This document shows, piece after piece, positions 1-12,433 of a DNA stretch of 64,000 bases. The DNA is from Arachis hypogaea (lineage: Eukaryota > Streptophyta > Magnoliopsida > Fabales > Fabaceae). Under the pieces are notes generated by a model. It was not told where the DNA came from and did no database searches. It was given only the letters and a program-made list of their open reading frames with translations. The position numbers were made by a program, and so were the translations under genes. The stretch is from positions 144,863,699 through 144,927,698 of the forward strand of contig NC_092050.1 in NCBI RefSeq assembly GCF_003086295.3. The letters are read 5' to 3'. The first letter of the stretch is position 1. Each line of letters opens with the position of its first letter.

Positions 1-76
1 TGCTTATTTGTGAAGGAAAATAATTCTTTCTTGTTAATTTTACCTCTTGTCCTTGGTATACTATGCTATCATTTAG
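1..76 (+). other. Intron remnant before asparagine synthetase exon
   Basis: T-rich sequence ending in a splice acceptor (ATTTAG, 71-76), followed at once by GCTGTG, the start of the asparagine synthetase exon that resumes at 8051 after the retrotransposon. The intron assignment rests on the exon match that follows it. No other gene is visible here. Confidence 0.6.
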
Positions 77-82
77 GCTGTG

Positions 83-1689
83 TGACAAACCCCAATTTGA
101 CGGTTTGTTTTGTATTGATTTTTAGGGATTTTATCACCTTTTACCCATATTTATTCAAGAAATAGCATGGTTTTGTATATTCTCCTTTAATTGTGCTTGA
201 ATGTGAAAACATGCTTTTTAGAACTCAAAATAGCTAAATTTAATTCACCTTGATTCTATTAGATGCCTTGATATGTTTGTTAAGTGATTTAAGGTTTAGG
301 AGGCAAAGATTGGATCAAGGGAATGAAGAAAGAAAGCATGAAAAGTTGGAGAACTCATGAAGAAATGGAAGAACCGGAAAGCTGTCAAGCCGACCTCTTC
401 GCACTTAATCGGCCATAACTTGAGCTACAGAGGTCCAAATGATGCGGTTCCAGTTGGGTTGGAAAGCTAACATCCGGGGCTTCGAAACGATATAAGATTT
501 GCCATAGTTGCATCGCGCATAGGGGCGCGCACGCGCACGGTACGCGGACGCGCCGATGGTGGCACATGACCCACTTAATGCAAACGTGGCCAGCGATTTT
601 AGAAGCCTTGTGGGCCCAATCCAACTCATTTCTAATGCTATTTAAGCCAAGGATTGAAAGAGAATCAACATACTTTTCATACTTTTACATACTTTACATA
701 CTTTTCATACTTTACATGTTAGTTACCATTAGTTTAGTTTTAGTTTAGTTTAGTAGTGAGAGTTAGTTTCTAGAGAGAGAAGCTCTCACTTCTCTCTAGA
801 ATTAGGATTAGGTTTAGTTCAATAATCTTAGATCTAGATTTTAATTCATGCTTTCATCTCCTTCTATCTCTCAATTCTTTGTTGCTACATTCATCTTTTT
901 CTATTCTTTTATTGTAATTTCCTTTATGTTGTTCTTATATTTTGTTGTAGATCTAGTATTGTTCCTTCTACTTTCTTCCAATTCAATAAGAGGTAATTCA
1001 TAATAATTGTTCTTCTTTGCTTTTCTATTGTTGATCTCTTGCCTTTGTAGTTGTAGATTCCTTTAATTCTTACAATTAATAATGTTTACTTCTATTGCAC
1101 TCTATGTGTTTGTTGAAATGCCTCTTTTAGTTTTAGTGTAGATTTTGTTCCTCTTGGCCTAGGTAGAGTAATTAGTGACACTTGAGTTATTTAATTCCTT
1201 TGTTGGTTGATAATTGGAGAGATTGCTAATTGGTTTGGAGTGCACTAAAGCTAGTCTTTCCTTGGGAGTTGGCTAGGACTTGTGGCTCAAGTCAATTCAT
1301 CCACTTGACTTTCCTTTAATTAGTAAGGGTTAACTAAGTGGTAGCAATGAACAATTCTCATCACAATTGAGAAGGATAACTAGGATAGGACTTCTAATTT
1401 TCATACCTTGCCAAGAGTCTTTTATAGTTGTTAGTTTATTTTCATTGCCATTTACTTTTCATGCTTCTTATCCAAAACCCCAAAGTAACTCATAACCAAT
1501 AACAAGACACTTTATTGTAAGTCCTAGGGAGAACAACCCGAGGTCCAATACTTCGGTTTATAAATTTTAGGGGTTTGTACTAGTGACAAACAACTTTTTG
1601 TATGAAAGGATTATTGTTTGGTTTAGGAACTATACTTGCAACGAGAATTCATTTGTGAAATTCTAAACCATCAAAAAATCCATTCATCA
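83..1689 (+). repeat. 5' LTR of element 1
   Basis: 1607 bp, TG...CA ends. It contains a TATA-like CTATTTAAG near 640, a CpG-rich patch at 509-556 (CGCGCATAGG, GCGCGCACGCG) that stands out from the AT-rich rest, and a near-palindrome of TCTAGAGAGAGAAG and CTTCTCTCTAGA at 769-800 in the likely leader. Small ORFs in it are not conserved genes. Confidence 0.93.
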
Positions 1690-1692
1690 AAA

Positions 1693-1711
1693 TGGCGCCG
1701 TTGCCGGGGAT
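1693..1711 (+). promoter_or_regulatory. Primer-binding site, tRNA-Asp type
   Basis: TGGCGCCGTTGCCGGGGAT, three bases after the 5' LTR, is complementary to the 3' end of plant tRNA-Asp(GTC), which ends CCGGCAACGGCGCCA. It is the start site for minus-strand cDNA. The same site occurs in reverse at 19050-19068 in element 2. Confidence 0.9.
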
Positions 1712-1847
1712 TGCAATGGTGTTATGTTATTGGTTATTGTATATATGTGAATAGTGTGAATATCTTGCTTTTTGCTTTATTTGCTAGTTGTAGAATTTTG
1801 TTTCTTTTGTTTTCTATTAGCTTTTGTTTTTATTTTATCTTTTCACC

Positions 1848-3498
1848 ATGAATTCTCATTTTGGCTATGAGTGTGATTACAACTTTGTTGTAGGTGATGG
1901 GAGCTACAATGAAGATGTGTGTCAAGGATGGGATAACCAAAGGTGGGAGGAGCCATATGCTTATGATCAATCCTCTTGGCAAAAACCTCCACCAATGCAC
2001 TATGAAGAAGAGCCATTCTATGATGCATATCAATCCAATGGCTATGGTGAATCTCCTTGTGACTTTCAAGAACCACCACCATATGCCTATGAGTCATATC
2101 CTCAACATGAACCTCAACCACACTCACAAGCCTATTTTCAACAAACACCTCCATATGACCATGATCCTTACCCACCATACCAACCTCCTTTTGAACCATA
2201 TGAGCCATACATGGAACCACAATTCCAAGATTACTACTCCCAAGAACCACTTCAATACACACCACCACCTCACCAAGAAGAACCACCTTCCTATAATGAA
2301 CCCTTTCTCCAAGACAATGAACCTTCTTATCCACTCCAACCTCTAATGGATGGAACCCTTGGTGTTCTTCTTCAAGGACATGAGGAGATGACAAGGGATG
2401 TGCAACAATTCATGACCGCCTTGGATGCGGTGGTAAACCGGTTAGCATCCCAACTTTTGGACACTCAAGGAACTCCCATGGCTCAAGAAGAGCATAACAT
2501 GAAGGAGAGATTGGAAACTCCGGTGGAAAAGGAGGAATGCTACTTTGTGTTAGAACAATTGGAGGAACCTATGACCATTGAAGAAGGGGCGGGTTGAAGA
2601 CTTAGGAGATGCGGAACTTCCATGGGAAGCTAAAATCAAAGAAATTCCCTCCAAGAAGAGTAAATTTGATGTTGAGGAGGAATGTGCACAACCTCCAAGG
2701 CATATTCTATATGAAGACTTGGAAAGAATAGAGCAAGAATTGAGTTTCCTTGGTGATGAAGATCATGCATCCAACCATCTTGGTGGTGAATCCTTTGAAT
2801 TTGAAGAACCTTCTCCCAATGAGATAGAAAGCAATGTGGAGGTAGATTTCTCTCAACCTCCCATTTATAATTTGAGTGATGGGGAAGAGTTAGATGAAAT
2901 TGATGAACAAAGGATTATAATTGAGAAGTCTTGTGAAGAGGTGGAAATCCTTAGAAAAAGGAGGATGGGAATTGAATACGCTTTATCAAAACTCTTGGAG
3001 TTGTCTTTGCCTAGGTTGCCATCTACTCCTTCATTTGAGTGGGTGAAATTTATTTCTATTAGCTTTATTATCCCACTTGAATATGGTTTACTTGAAACGG
3101 ATGGCCAACTTAGGGAGCATTGTGGGATGAAGCGTAAACGAAAAAGGTTTTGTGGTTGGCGTTGCAAATCAAGGCTCATTATGGTTGATGCATCAAACAT
3201 GAGATATAAAGGTTGGAGTAGTGCTCAAATAGATGGGTCTAGGAGGATTGTTGGCCACTATATAGAGAATTCACCTTACTCACCATCCGGTTGGACTAAT
3301 AATGATGATCAACCTCAAGACGGGTGTGAAAACAAAGTGTGGGATCCCGGATTACAAGAAGAGGATCAACTTTGGGAGCCCCAAGCTTGTGAAGAACTCC
3401 ATCAAGACTTGGCTCAATCCATGAAGAATCTTGGGGCACAATGGAGAACCAAGCATTGGTGGGAGTTCCAAGATGAATACAAGCACAAGCCACCTTGA
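1848..3498 (+). pseudogene. Gag-position ORF of element 1, frameshifted, Pro/Tyr-rich
   Basis: The frame opens at ATG 1848, about 140 bases after the primer-binding site, and runs 249 codons to 2597. A second open frame in another phase starts inside its end (2578) and runs to 3498. The break lies in the G-run around 2586-2595 and looks like a single-base indel. Residues ~25-170 of the first half are rich in Pro, Tyr, Glu and Gln, with several PPxY-like motifs (EPPPYAYE, TPPYDHD, PPSYNEP). The second half is acidic and then basic (MKRKRKRF). No zinc knuckle or retroviral gag domain was recognised, so its function is unknown; its place in the element suggests a structural protein. I did not recognise a cellular homologue. 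Confidence 0.6.
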
Positions 3499-6427
3499 TG
3501 AGGAGCTCCCCATAAGTCCAACTTAAGGACAATAAACAAAAGTGCTAGGTGGGAGACAACCCACCATGGTAAAATCTTTTCATTTTCTCTTTTGTAAATA
3601 TTTGGTAGAATTAGTCTAATTTCATGTTTTGTTTAGATAGTTGAGTTTAATTGGTAGTTTAGTATGTTAAATAAGGTTTTATGGTGTTTTGGTAGCTGTT
3701 TGGAGGTTTGGAATGCTTGGATTGGTGCAAAAACATAGAAAATTTTTTTTGAAAAACAGAGCACCATCCACGCGTACGCGTACATGGCGCGTACGCGCAC
3801 TTCCAGCATTTTCGACCATCCACGCGTGCGCGCCATGCGTGCGTACGCGTGGATTGAGAAGTTCCAATCTCCATACATTTTCCAGAGAGTTGTGCCTGCG
3901 CCGCGCCAACGTTGTGCCTCTGGCACAACCCCACTTGCGCACACGCGCACATGACGCGTACGCGCCAATCTCGAAATAAGCCAACGACGCGCGCGCGCCA
4001 TGCGTGCGTACGCGTGGATGCCCTCTCTTCCATCCACTTCTTTTCTTTTCCCCTTTCCATTTCTTTCCTTCTCCTTTCTTCTTCCCTCCTTCTACCACTC
4101 ATCCAACACCTCCAAACACCATTAATAACCATTTATTTTAGTTAACTAATTAGTTAGTCATTTAGTTGATAGTTAGTTTTAGTTAGTTTCCATTTCATTT
4201 TTTTTTTCATTGTAAGTGTTGGATTGTTATTCTTGCTTACCATTAATTGCTACTGAGTATTAAAATGGGATGTTTTCTTAACATCATTATGTTTATAACC
4301 TTTGTTGGATTCTATGATTGAGGTTATGTTTTGTTACTTGGTTTTGAGTTCTTCATGCTTACCTTTTGAAAAATACCAAGTGATGAGAATTGTCTTCGAG
4401 CTTATAACTCTTTTGAATTGCATGTTGTAGCTAGCCACCATATGATTTGGATCCTTTTCCCTCGATTGGGCAACCTCTTGATGGATGATGTTGTGCATTT
4501 ACCTTAATGCATTGTGTTCATGATTATATGCATCCACATATGTTTGACTTGAATGCTTTCATGCTTCTCTAATGCTTGTCTTACCTTACAAGCTTACTTA
4601 AAGCATCTCAAGCACACTAGGATAAGTGAAGTGCATGCTTCTTTTGTGACATAGCTTTTATGCTAATGTGTATTCTAAACCGCGCAATTTAGAATTCACA
4701 CACCTAATATTTCTTAATGTCACACTAATTCACTCACCTCATTCTAGTGATTTACCTCATTCCAACAATGTATGCTTCCTTGCTTTTATATCTTCTCATC
4801 TTATGGTGTTGTATTTTTGCTTTTCATAACGAATGCACCACAAGCAACCATGGAAGCGGAAGAAAGAACACATAGCAATCCGGAGAGTTGCCGTACCCCC
4901 TTGCTCATCTTTGAGTGCACCGAGGACGGTGCAAACTTTTAAGTGTGGGGAGGTCGTCCGACCAATCGGCAATTTTGGGTGACAAATTTCTAACTCCAAT
5001 ACTTTTGCATTTCATTCTAGGATTTTAGGATTTTTACTTGCATTTTCTTATTTTTGCATATGCATACACAATAAGCTTAGTCAAAATAATGAGAATTTTT
5101 CAAGATTTCTATCTATAGGGCATGTCAATTGATTTGAGTGAAAACTTTTCATAGAACTTGCTTGAATTATATATATTATGGATCATGTTTTGAGCTAAGA
5201 ACACAATCGTGTGAGACTTGAGCCTAATGATGTGGTTACATCTTATAACCACTTATTTTTCCTTCTTGTGTGCATTATTCTCTTTCTATGATTGTAATCT
5301 TTGATTTGTTTGATTCTTTATGTCCATTATTTTGTGTATTCATGCATTTATATGATTGAGGCCATCATTTCATTAGCTCAGTTACCCAAATAGCCTTACC
5401 TTTTATCTTCTATTGTTAGCAAATTTGAGCCTACGCTTAACCCACTTGTTCTTATTTTAGCACATTACAAGCCTAAAGCGAAAAACAATAATTGTCCTTA
5501 TTTGGATCTTTGATTAGCTTAGGCTAGTGTGTGTGAGTATCATTCAAGTGTGGGAACCTTAGGACATTGGGTGAATAAAAGGGTAGTTTTGTATTATTAT
5601 TGAAAATATTGAGAATTGGGTACATACTCATGTATTGATCAAATGTAAAATCTTATGCATTGATGCTCTTGTATATAGAAAGAAAGAAAAAATGAGAAAA
5701 ACAAAAGGAAAAAAGAAAATAAAAAGAAAAACAATATGGAAAAGAAAAAAAAAAGAAAGAAATAAAAAGGGGACAAAACGCCCCAAAGTAAAGTCCAATA
5801 AAGATCAATGCACAAGTGTTGTGAAATGAAAAGAAAATGCATGAGTATGTGAAAAAGTGAGGAAAAAATGGGTAGTTAGGTTAGAGCTTAATTGTATAGG
5901 ATTTCATAGGCTAGGTGGGAAGTTTAAGCTTGTCAAAGATTCAAATTTTAAGCTCACTTGACCAAATATGCATCCTACCTTGACCCTAACCCCATTACAA
6001 CCTAAAGAAAAGACCTCATGATATATGTATGCATGCATGAAATATTTGTTGATTGTTAGATGAAAAACAAATCTTGGAAAGCATGATTAGGAGAGAATTG
6101 AGTGAATCAACCCTAAACACTTGAGCGAATAGAGTGCAAACACATCCGGTGAGGGTTTGATGCTCAATTACATGTTTTCACCTATGATCATCATTCTTCA
6201 TGCAAGTTTGTAAAAATATTTAATAACTCAATTCAATTGTGGATTAGACTTGCTAGTCCTTAGCCGTTGTGCATATATGTTTCTTGGGAATTGATTTATT
6301 TTGACCAAGCACTTGCATTCATTTAGATAGTTGCATATAGGTAGATTGCATTTAGTTAGTTTCCATTGAATAAATGCCATACCCTTACTTCATTCTTGGT
6401 TTAAGCATGAGGACATGCTTGGTTTAA
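3499..6427 (+). other. Non-coding internal region of element 1
   Basis: No convincing coding frame. It holds a hairpin just after the ORF (stem GGTGGG/CCCACC, 3548-3565). It also has two CpG-dense patches (3769-3857 and 3930-4020) full of ACGCGTACGCG-like palindromes, a pyrimidine-rich stretch at 4030-4100, and an A-rich low-complexity stretch at 5678-5775 that produces a spurious Lys-rich ORF. This is where pol would lie in an autonomous element. Confidence 0.6.
3548..3565 (+). other. Hairpin downstream of ORF, element 1
   Basis: GGTGGG-AGACAA-CCCACC, a perfect 6-bp stem with a 6-nt loop, preceded by AGTGCTA, 50 bases after the ORF stop. Element 2 has the equivalent GTTGGG-AGGCAA-CCCAAC (minus strand, 15835-15852) preceded by GCGCTT, also just after its ORF. 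The second stem pair is G-C in one and T-A in the other. Confidence 0.6.
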
Positions 6428-6439
6428 GTGTGGGGAGGT
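6428..6439 (+). promoter_or_regulatory. Polypurine tract of element 1
   Basis: GTGTGGGGAGGT directly before the 3' LTR start at 6440; the position and purine content fit the plus-strand primer. Confidence 0.75.
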
Positions 6440-8045
6440 TGACAAACCCCAATTTGACGGTTTGTTTTGTATTGATTTTTGGGGATTTTATCACCTTTTA
6501 CCATATTTATTCAAGAAATAGCATGGTTTTGTATATTCTCCTTTAATTGTGCTTGAATGTGAAAACATGCTTTTTAGGACTCAAAATAGCTAAATTTAAT
6601 TCACCTTGATTCTATTAGATGCCTTGATATGTTTGTTAAGTGATTTAAGATTTAGGAGGCAAAGATTGGATCAAGGGAATGAAGAAAGAAAGCATGAAAA
6701 GTTGGAGAACTCATGAAGAAATGGAAGAACCGGAAAGCTGTCAAGCCGACCTCTTCGCACTTAATCGGCCATAACTTGAGCTACAGAGGTCCAAATGATG
6801 CGGTTTCAGTTGGGTTGGAAAGCTAACATCCGGGGCTTCGAAACGATATAAGATTTGCCATAGTTGCATCGCGCATAGGGGCGCGCACGCGCACGGTACG
6901 CGGACGCGCCGATGGTGGCACATGACCCACTTAATGCAAACGTGGCCAGCGATTTTAGAAACCTTGTGGGCCCAATCCAACTCATTTCTGATGCTATTTA
7001 AGCCAAGGATTGAAAAGGAATCAACATACTTTTCATACTTTTACATACTTTACATACTTTTCATACTTTACATGTTAGTTACCATTAGTTTAGTTTTAGT
7101 TTAGTTTAGTAGTGAGAGTTAGTTTCTAGAGAGAGAAGCTCTCACTTCTCTCTAGAATTAGGATTAGGTTTAGTTCAATAATCTTAGATCTAGATTTTAA
7201 TTCATGCTTTCATCTCCTTCTATCTCTCAATACTTTGTTGCTACATTCATCTTCTTCTATTCTTTTATTGTAATTTCCTTTATGTTGTTCTTATATTTTG
7301 TTGTAGATCTAGTATTGTTCCTTCTACTTTCTTCCAATTCAATAAGAGGTAATTCATAATAATTGTTCTTCTTTGCTTTTCTATTGTTGATCTCTTGCCT
7401 TTGTAGTTGTAGATTCCTTTAATTCTTGCAATTAATAATGTTTACTTCTATTGCACTTTATGTGTTTGTTGAAATGCCTCTTTTAGTTTTAGTGTAGATT
7501 TTGTTCCTCTTGGCCTAGGTAGAGTAATTAGTGACACTTGAGTTATTTAATTCCTTTGTTGGTTGATAATTGGAGAGATTGCTAATTGGTTTGGAGTGCA
7601 CTAAAGCTAGTCTTTCCTTGGGAGTTGGCTAGGACTTGTGGCTCAAGTCAATTCATCCACTTGACTTTCCTTTAATTAGTAAGGGTTAACTAAGTGGTAG
7701 CAATGAACAATTCTCATCACAATTGAGAAGGATAACTAGGATAGGACTTCTAATTTTCATACCTTGCCAAGAGTCTTTTATAGTTGTTAGTTTATTTTCA
7801 TTGCCATTTACTTTTCATGCTTCTTATCCAAAACCCCAAAGTAACTCATAACCAATAACAAGACACTTTATTGTAATTCCTAGGGAGAACGACCCGAGGT
7901 CCAATACTTCGGTTTATAAATTTTAGGGGTTTGTACTAGTGACAAACAACTTTTTGTATGAAAGGATTATTGTTTGGTTTAGGAACTATACTTGCAACGA
8001 GAATTCATTTGTGAAATTCTAAACCATCAAAAAATCCATTCATCA
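6440..8045 (+). repeat. 3' LTR of element 1
   Basis: 1606 bp, collinear with 83-1689 and about 99% identical by eye. It ends ATTCATCA and is followed by the second TSD copy CTGTG (8046-8050). Confidence 0.93.
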
Positions 8046-8050
8046 CTGTG

Positions 8051-8196
8051 CTTAAGAGGTTGATGACTGATGTACCTTTTGGAGTTCTTTTGTCGGGAGG
8101 ACTTGACTCATCGCTTGTCGCTGCCGTGACCAATCATTTTATGGCTCAATCTACAGCTGCACAATAGTGGGGGATCGCAGTTGCATACTTTCTGAA
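8051..8196 (+). pseudogene. Asparagine synthetase exon fragment, split by a retrotransposon
   Basis: Joined to bases 77-82 across the LTR element, the frame reads [20 protein letters not shown] and on into the DSS loop. This is the PP-loop (SGGLDSS) that binds ATP in the synthetase domain of glutamine-hydrolysing asparagine synthetase (cytosolic, makes Asn from Asp and Gln). After [16 protein letters not shown] there is an in-frame TAG near 8167. An extra G in the run at 8169-8173 shifts the frame that would otherwise read WGSQLHTF. Similarity stops near 8196. Only one exon is present and no other synthetase exons were seen. It is a dead fragment, either captured or left by rearrangement; the 7.96 kb element (TSD CTGTG) landed in it later. 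Confidence 0.85.
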
Positions 8197-8387
8197 TTAA
8201 GTTTGACCTGAGCTCGCGCTCGATGCCTTCTCTTGAAGATGTCGTGCCTCAACTTCATAGTCTCACTTTGTATGTCCATGAATGGTTTCCTTTCTATGTT
8301 TTCCTTTTCGCTCTCCAGCATCCTTTGTTTCTCTATTGCTGCCAGTGATGCAGCCTTGTCATCCGATTCTTGATTGTTTGCTTCTTC
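8190..8387 (-). pseudogene. Unrecognised coding-like fragment
   Basis: On the minus strand an acceptor-like TTTGTAG is followed at 8387 by about 65 open codons starting EEANNQESDDKAASLAAIEKQ. The peptide is charged and helix-prone (Glu/Lys/Arg-rich). It lies where the last formin exon should be, but it does not resemble the formin FH2 C-terminus, and its far end abuts the plus-strand asparagine synthetase fragment. It may be an exon of another gene caught in the mosaic. I do not recognise the family. Confidence 0.35.
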
Positions 8388-8587
8388 CTACAAATTCGGT
8401 TTATATTTGAGAGCCACTCAACAATAGTAAAGCATAATTGCAAGAATAAACCCACCAAATGCTGTATTTAAAACTACCAAAATATCAAAAGCATGGGTAG
8501 GAATGATACACTATGGAACCAATAAAACATGAAAAAATAAACAACAACCCCACTTATAGACTTAGAGCTATCTTTAAGATCACTCAC

Positions 8588-10656
8588 ATTTGCCAGCCTG
8601 CCAGCTTTTATGCCTTCAGAACGGATAATCTCTTGAACAATAAAGTGTAAGAGTGTGGTCTTGCCATCTATTTCTTTTACATCAAATAGTTTCAAGAGTG
8701 TATCAAGCTTAAATGCTTGTGCACCACCACGGAATGTTCCATCATTCATACGGTTGCCAGTTTTGAGAACAGCTTCAAGAAGCTTGAGGAACAGCGGACT
8801 GTTTTTTAGTTCCTTACAAGCAACCTGACATATCGGATGAAGGTGCAAGAAGAATCAGATTTCAAGACAAGAAAGGAAGGGGTCACACAAATGTGAGGGC
8901 CTCAATTTGAGATATAGCTGAGTTAGTGAGTGCGTGGAAATTGCAGAACATACTCTTGTTTATGTCTATGTATAATTCACACATAGCATAAATCTAACTC
9001 TTAACTTATAACTTGATTTGGTTAAACAGAATACTAAAAATTTATATCTCCTAGATACCACATTTTAAAGGATGCATATTCTTTATGGGATTAGTAACTG
9101 TAAACATACTCAAAAAATGATAACAATTGCGTACGAAGGAATCAGACTTTATTTTGTACTGCATGAATATTTCATATGAAGGGGAGAAAAATGTACTTGA
9201 AAATGTAAAACTATGAACTAATTAATTCCCACAAATTATAGGTCCAACCGCTGAACGAAAAATAATCAGCATATTAATTAACAATTCAATAATTGGATTA
9301 TAGAAATAAATGTAGGACATAAATGAGTCAGTTTAAGGACTCACTATACCCAGCTACTCAAAATTTACATTGTTACTTTTGCCAGCCTAAGATTGATAGA
9401 ATGATATATCTTGATGATACAACACAACGACCTTAACAACTAAGCCTTGTCTCACTAGGTGGAGTTTGCTACATGAACTAAACAGCACCATAGTGTTCTA
9501 CAATATAACAATGTATCATGTTTATTGGGGTGATATTCCCTCTCAAATCTGTTTATCATCTTATTTGGGATAATCAAACACTTCAAAACTACAAAATTTT
9601 AATGCCATGATCATGATTTAGATATTGTATCTCTAGAACTGCAAAAGGCTCGATAGTAGAATTGAGCTCCTCTTTAAGTGTACTCAAGAAAAGAAGTGCT
9701 TCCATTCGCTTAAAAGCAAATGGAATGTCAACCATCGCTTTCAAGAACTGATCAGCAAGGCTAAGTTGAGATAGCTCACCAGTAAAAAGTCTAAGCTTAA
9801 GTTGTTCATCAGTCGTCGGTGCCATCTTCAGCAAGGTTTGGAGGAACTCAACAGGCAACTCATTTCCTAACAAACCAAAGACAAATTTCAAAGCTATTAT
9901 ACAAGTGGAAGCAGAGACAAGTGAACATTTCTATATGATAAATAGATTTCATCATGATTTACCAAGCAAGCTTCAAAAAGTTATCAATTCACTTGTTCAG
10001 AAAACAGTTGTCTATACACTAACAAAGACTACCATAATCTATGCTCCTCCATACTCAACCATGATAGCATAAATCAAATAATTTCAGAACAATAATCAAA
10101 CCTAACAACAGCACTACCACAATCCATGCTCCCCACGTGCAGCAAAATGGTGCTAGATTCAAATAATCAACATGATACTGGTTGTCTATAATGTTTTAGG
10201 GCAGCACTGTGACCATGCAAAGTTTTGTGTAACTTGTGTTCCCTACAAAATCTAATATTACTATCACAATTATCAACAGTTTCTTACAAAAAATTGAAGG
10301 ACCAAGAAAATCACCTTCATAAAGTGCATCACATACTTCTTCCATTGTCACATTCAATGCTCGCAACAGAATTAATAAATTATGTGCTTTCTTTTTGTCA
10401 ATGATCTGGATATACTGAGGTGAAGGGTCTTGGGCGAAAGACTCTTTCCCTCGTTGACCATTATTTTTATCCACAGCGTTATAACCAAAAAGTGTTTCTA
10501 TCATCTCCTCATTAAACCTGCAATTTTTTTCATTAGAAATATTACTAGCTAGTGATAAACTACTATCTTTGTCCAACCAAAAAAGCCTTTGGATTAATTT
10601 CTTACTGGAATGATCCAGACTTGATTTTATTCCAAACCATTGATTGATCAGAGTTA
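8588..10656 (-). pseudogene. Formin FH2 domain exons (C-terminal part), broken
   Basis: Minus-strand exons in order are 10656-10606, 10517-10315, 9866-9631 and 8824-8588. They read NSDQSMVWNKIKSGSF, FNEEMIETLFGY, then NELPVEFLQTLLKMAP, then [20 protein letters not shown] with [20 protein letters not shown]. These are hallmark FH2 sequences; FH2 nucleates and caps actin filaments. Phases fit between exons, and CA|G and G|GA codons rejoin across introns. Damage is clear. The first exon is split by the 11 kb insertion at 10657-21731. The donor after VLE (9630-9629) is AT instead of GT. The last ~150 residues of FH2 are missing, replaced by unrelated DNA below 8580. This is a formin (group I type likely) that cannot make a normal protein. 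Confidence 0.88.
8825..9630 (-). other. Formin intron
   Basis: Intron between the third and fourth formin exons; AT-rich, no coding sequence seen. Acceptor CAG at 8827-8825 is intact, but the donor at 9630 reads AT. Confidence 0.6.
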
Positions 10657-10661
10657 GCTTG
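10657..10661. repeat. Target-site duplication GCTTG (left copy)
   Basis: GCTTG here and at 21727-21731 flank the TGTAACACCC...GGGTCTTACA element. Confidence 0.85.
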
Positions 10662-11690
10662 TGTAACACCCTACCACACCGAGTCTTATGCTTAAGTCAT
10701 AAAGCTGAGGTGGCAAGGTATTACGACCTCTAAAAGTAAAAATGTATAAATATATAATGATAATAGTTGAAAGGAATTTATATCGAGGAGCCTGTGAAGA
10801 AAAGTTTAAAACAAAATTTGCAACGTTCACGTAAATGGAAAACTTGCGTACGAAGAAAACTAAGGTTCATAAACCTAAATATATAGAAAGTAAGAGCAGG
10901 GAGTCAAGGATACAAAATAACAAGCTCCTAACTCAGCCTGCGAAGCTAAGGCTGGCCAGAAAAATATTTACATACAAATATATAACCTTAAGCCCAATGG
11001 AACATGTTTAAAAGCCCTAGTTCTCCATAAAACCTCTAGGAGGTACAAGAGCAAAGTTGTAATATACACATGAGGAGAGTCTGATACATATATATATATA
11101 CATATTAAAATATCAAAAGAACAAGGAAACCCTAAATGGAAACCACTTCGCTGCAAAAGCTCCAGACGCCTTCCGAGGTGCCTCTCGACCTGCATTTGAA
11201 AAATAACAACACAGTATGGAATAGGAACCGGAGGTTCTTAGCATGGTAAAGGTGCCACGTATTTAAGATATAAGGTCTTGGGAATGCCAGAGGCAATCCT
11301 AGAATGCCGACACTCAGAGTTAAAGCTTAAGGAACTAAAAACAGAAGCCATAAATAGGTGGCCGTCTAAAGATTCTCAACCTAACTAGACTTAACCTATA
11401 CACTAATCTTTCCAACCTTCCTTCTGTTCTTTCGTTTCCTATGAGTTGCACAGACAGACAAGCAAAACAAGGCAAACACAAGTAGTTTACAAGTAGTACA
11501 GGTAACAATTATAACAAATAACAGATTATAAACACGTAGCCAATCCCATATAGTTCACAAGCAAGCAAATCAGACAATATGTACATGATGTATGCCTGTC
11601 CTATGGCTGTTGATATCAACTGTCGGTTACGTAGCTAGCCTGACATGTCAAGGTAGATAACCGTGTGAAATTAACCATGGAAAGAATTCC

Positions 11691-11925
11691 AAGCTGACAT
11701 GGGGGAGTCAACACCCAAAGCTCAATGATAACCATGGGCAGGATCCCAACTTGACAAGGGGAGACAACACCCCAAGCTCAATATTATCCGTGGGACGAAT
11801 CCCAAGCTGACATGGGGGAGACAACACCCCAAGCTCAACATTATCCGTGGGACGAATCCCAGGCTGACATGGGGGGACAACACCCCAAGGTGACATGAGA
11901 AAGACAACACCCCAAGCTCAATAAT
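11691..11925 (-). repeat. 57-bp minisatellite inside the solo LTR
   Basis: About four tandem copies of a 56-57 bp unit containing AAGCTGACATGGGGGAGACA and ATTATCCGTGGGACGAATCC, starting near 11691, 11748, 11804 and 11861; the last copy is rearranged. The related solo LTRs do not appear to have this expansion. Confidence 0.75.
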
Positions 11926-12433
11926 GTTCAATCTTTAGCTCACATATGCATCTCTGGCATACTCGCAACACTACCGCACTTCCTCAGTAAATCATAGCCA
12001 CTTAGTCCTTTATCATATGTTCCATTATTTCCAATTAATTAACTTACTCAATTCTCTCATACATTGTTCTCAATTACATATTCCTCTCTTAATTGCCTCA
12101 TTACTCATTAACATACATATACCTTAATTTTCAACTCCCAGAACTAAACAAATCAATCTAGTCTCAACCTTAATCATTAGCATATCATCATTATATTATT
12201 CATTCAACATGTTCACTCATCAACCTTTCTCCATATTCATCACATCCAACAACACACCCATTTATCCACATACCATCATAACACACATAGCTTTACTAAA
12301 GCCACCAAACATGCACCAAATATACAATTCAATATATCTTAAGTCATCTAGCCTAAGTTTTCACAAGACATTATATATTAAATATGAAAAACCAAAACCA
12401 TACCTTGGCCGATTTTTCGATAACCTGGAACAC

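Larger units (their letters stand above)
83..8045 (+). mobile_element. Complete LTR retrotransposon without pol (element 1)
   Basis: The element is bounded by 5-bp target-site duplications CTGTG (78-82 and 8046-8050). It has two near-identical LTRs of about 1.6 kb starting TGACAAAC and ending ATTCATCA, a primer-binding site matching the 3' end of plant tRNA-Asp, and a purine-rich GTGTGGGGAGGT tract before the 3' LTR. The internal 4.75 kb carries one damaged gag-position reading frame and about 2.9 kb of apparently non-coding DNA. No protease, reverse transcriptase, RNase H or integrase is seen. By eye the LTRs differ by about 14 substitutions and one indel (roughly 1%), so insertion was recent. 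It must have been moved in trans. The tRNA-Asp primer and layout suggest the Athila/Tat side of Ty3-gypsy, which is an inference. Confidence 0.93.

Noticed and set aside
1843..2394. Minus-strand 183-codon ORF
   Set aside because: Antisense shadow of the Pro/Tyr-rich frame, with no start context or domain.
5635..5842. Lys-rich or Phe-rich small ORFs
   Set aside because: Produced by an A-rich low-complexity run in the retrotransposon interior.
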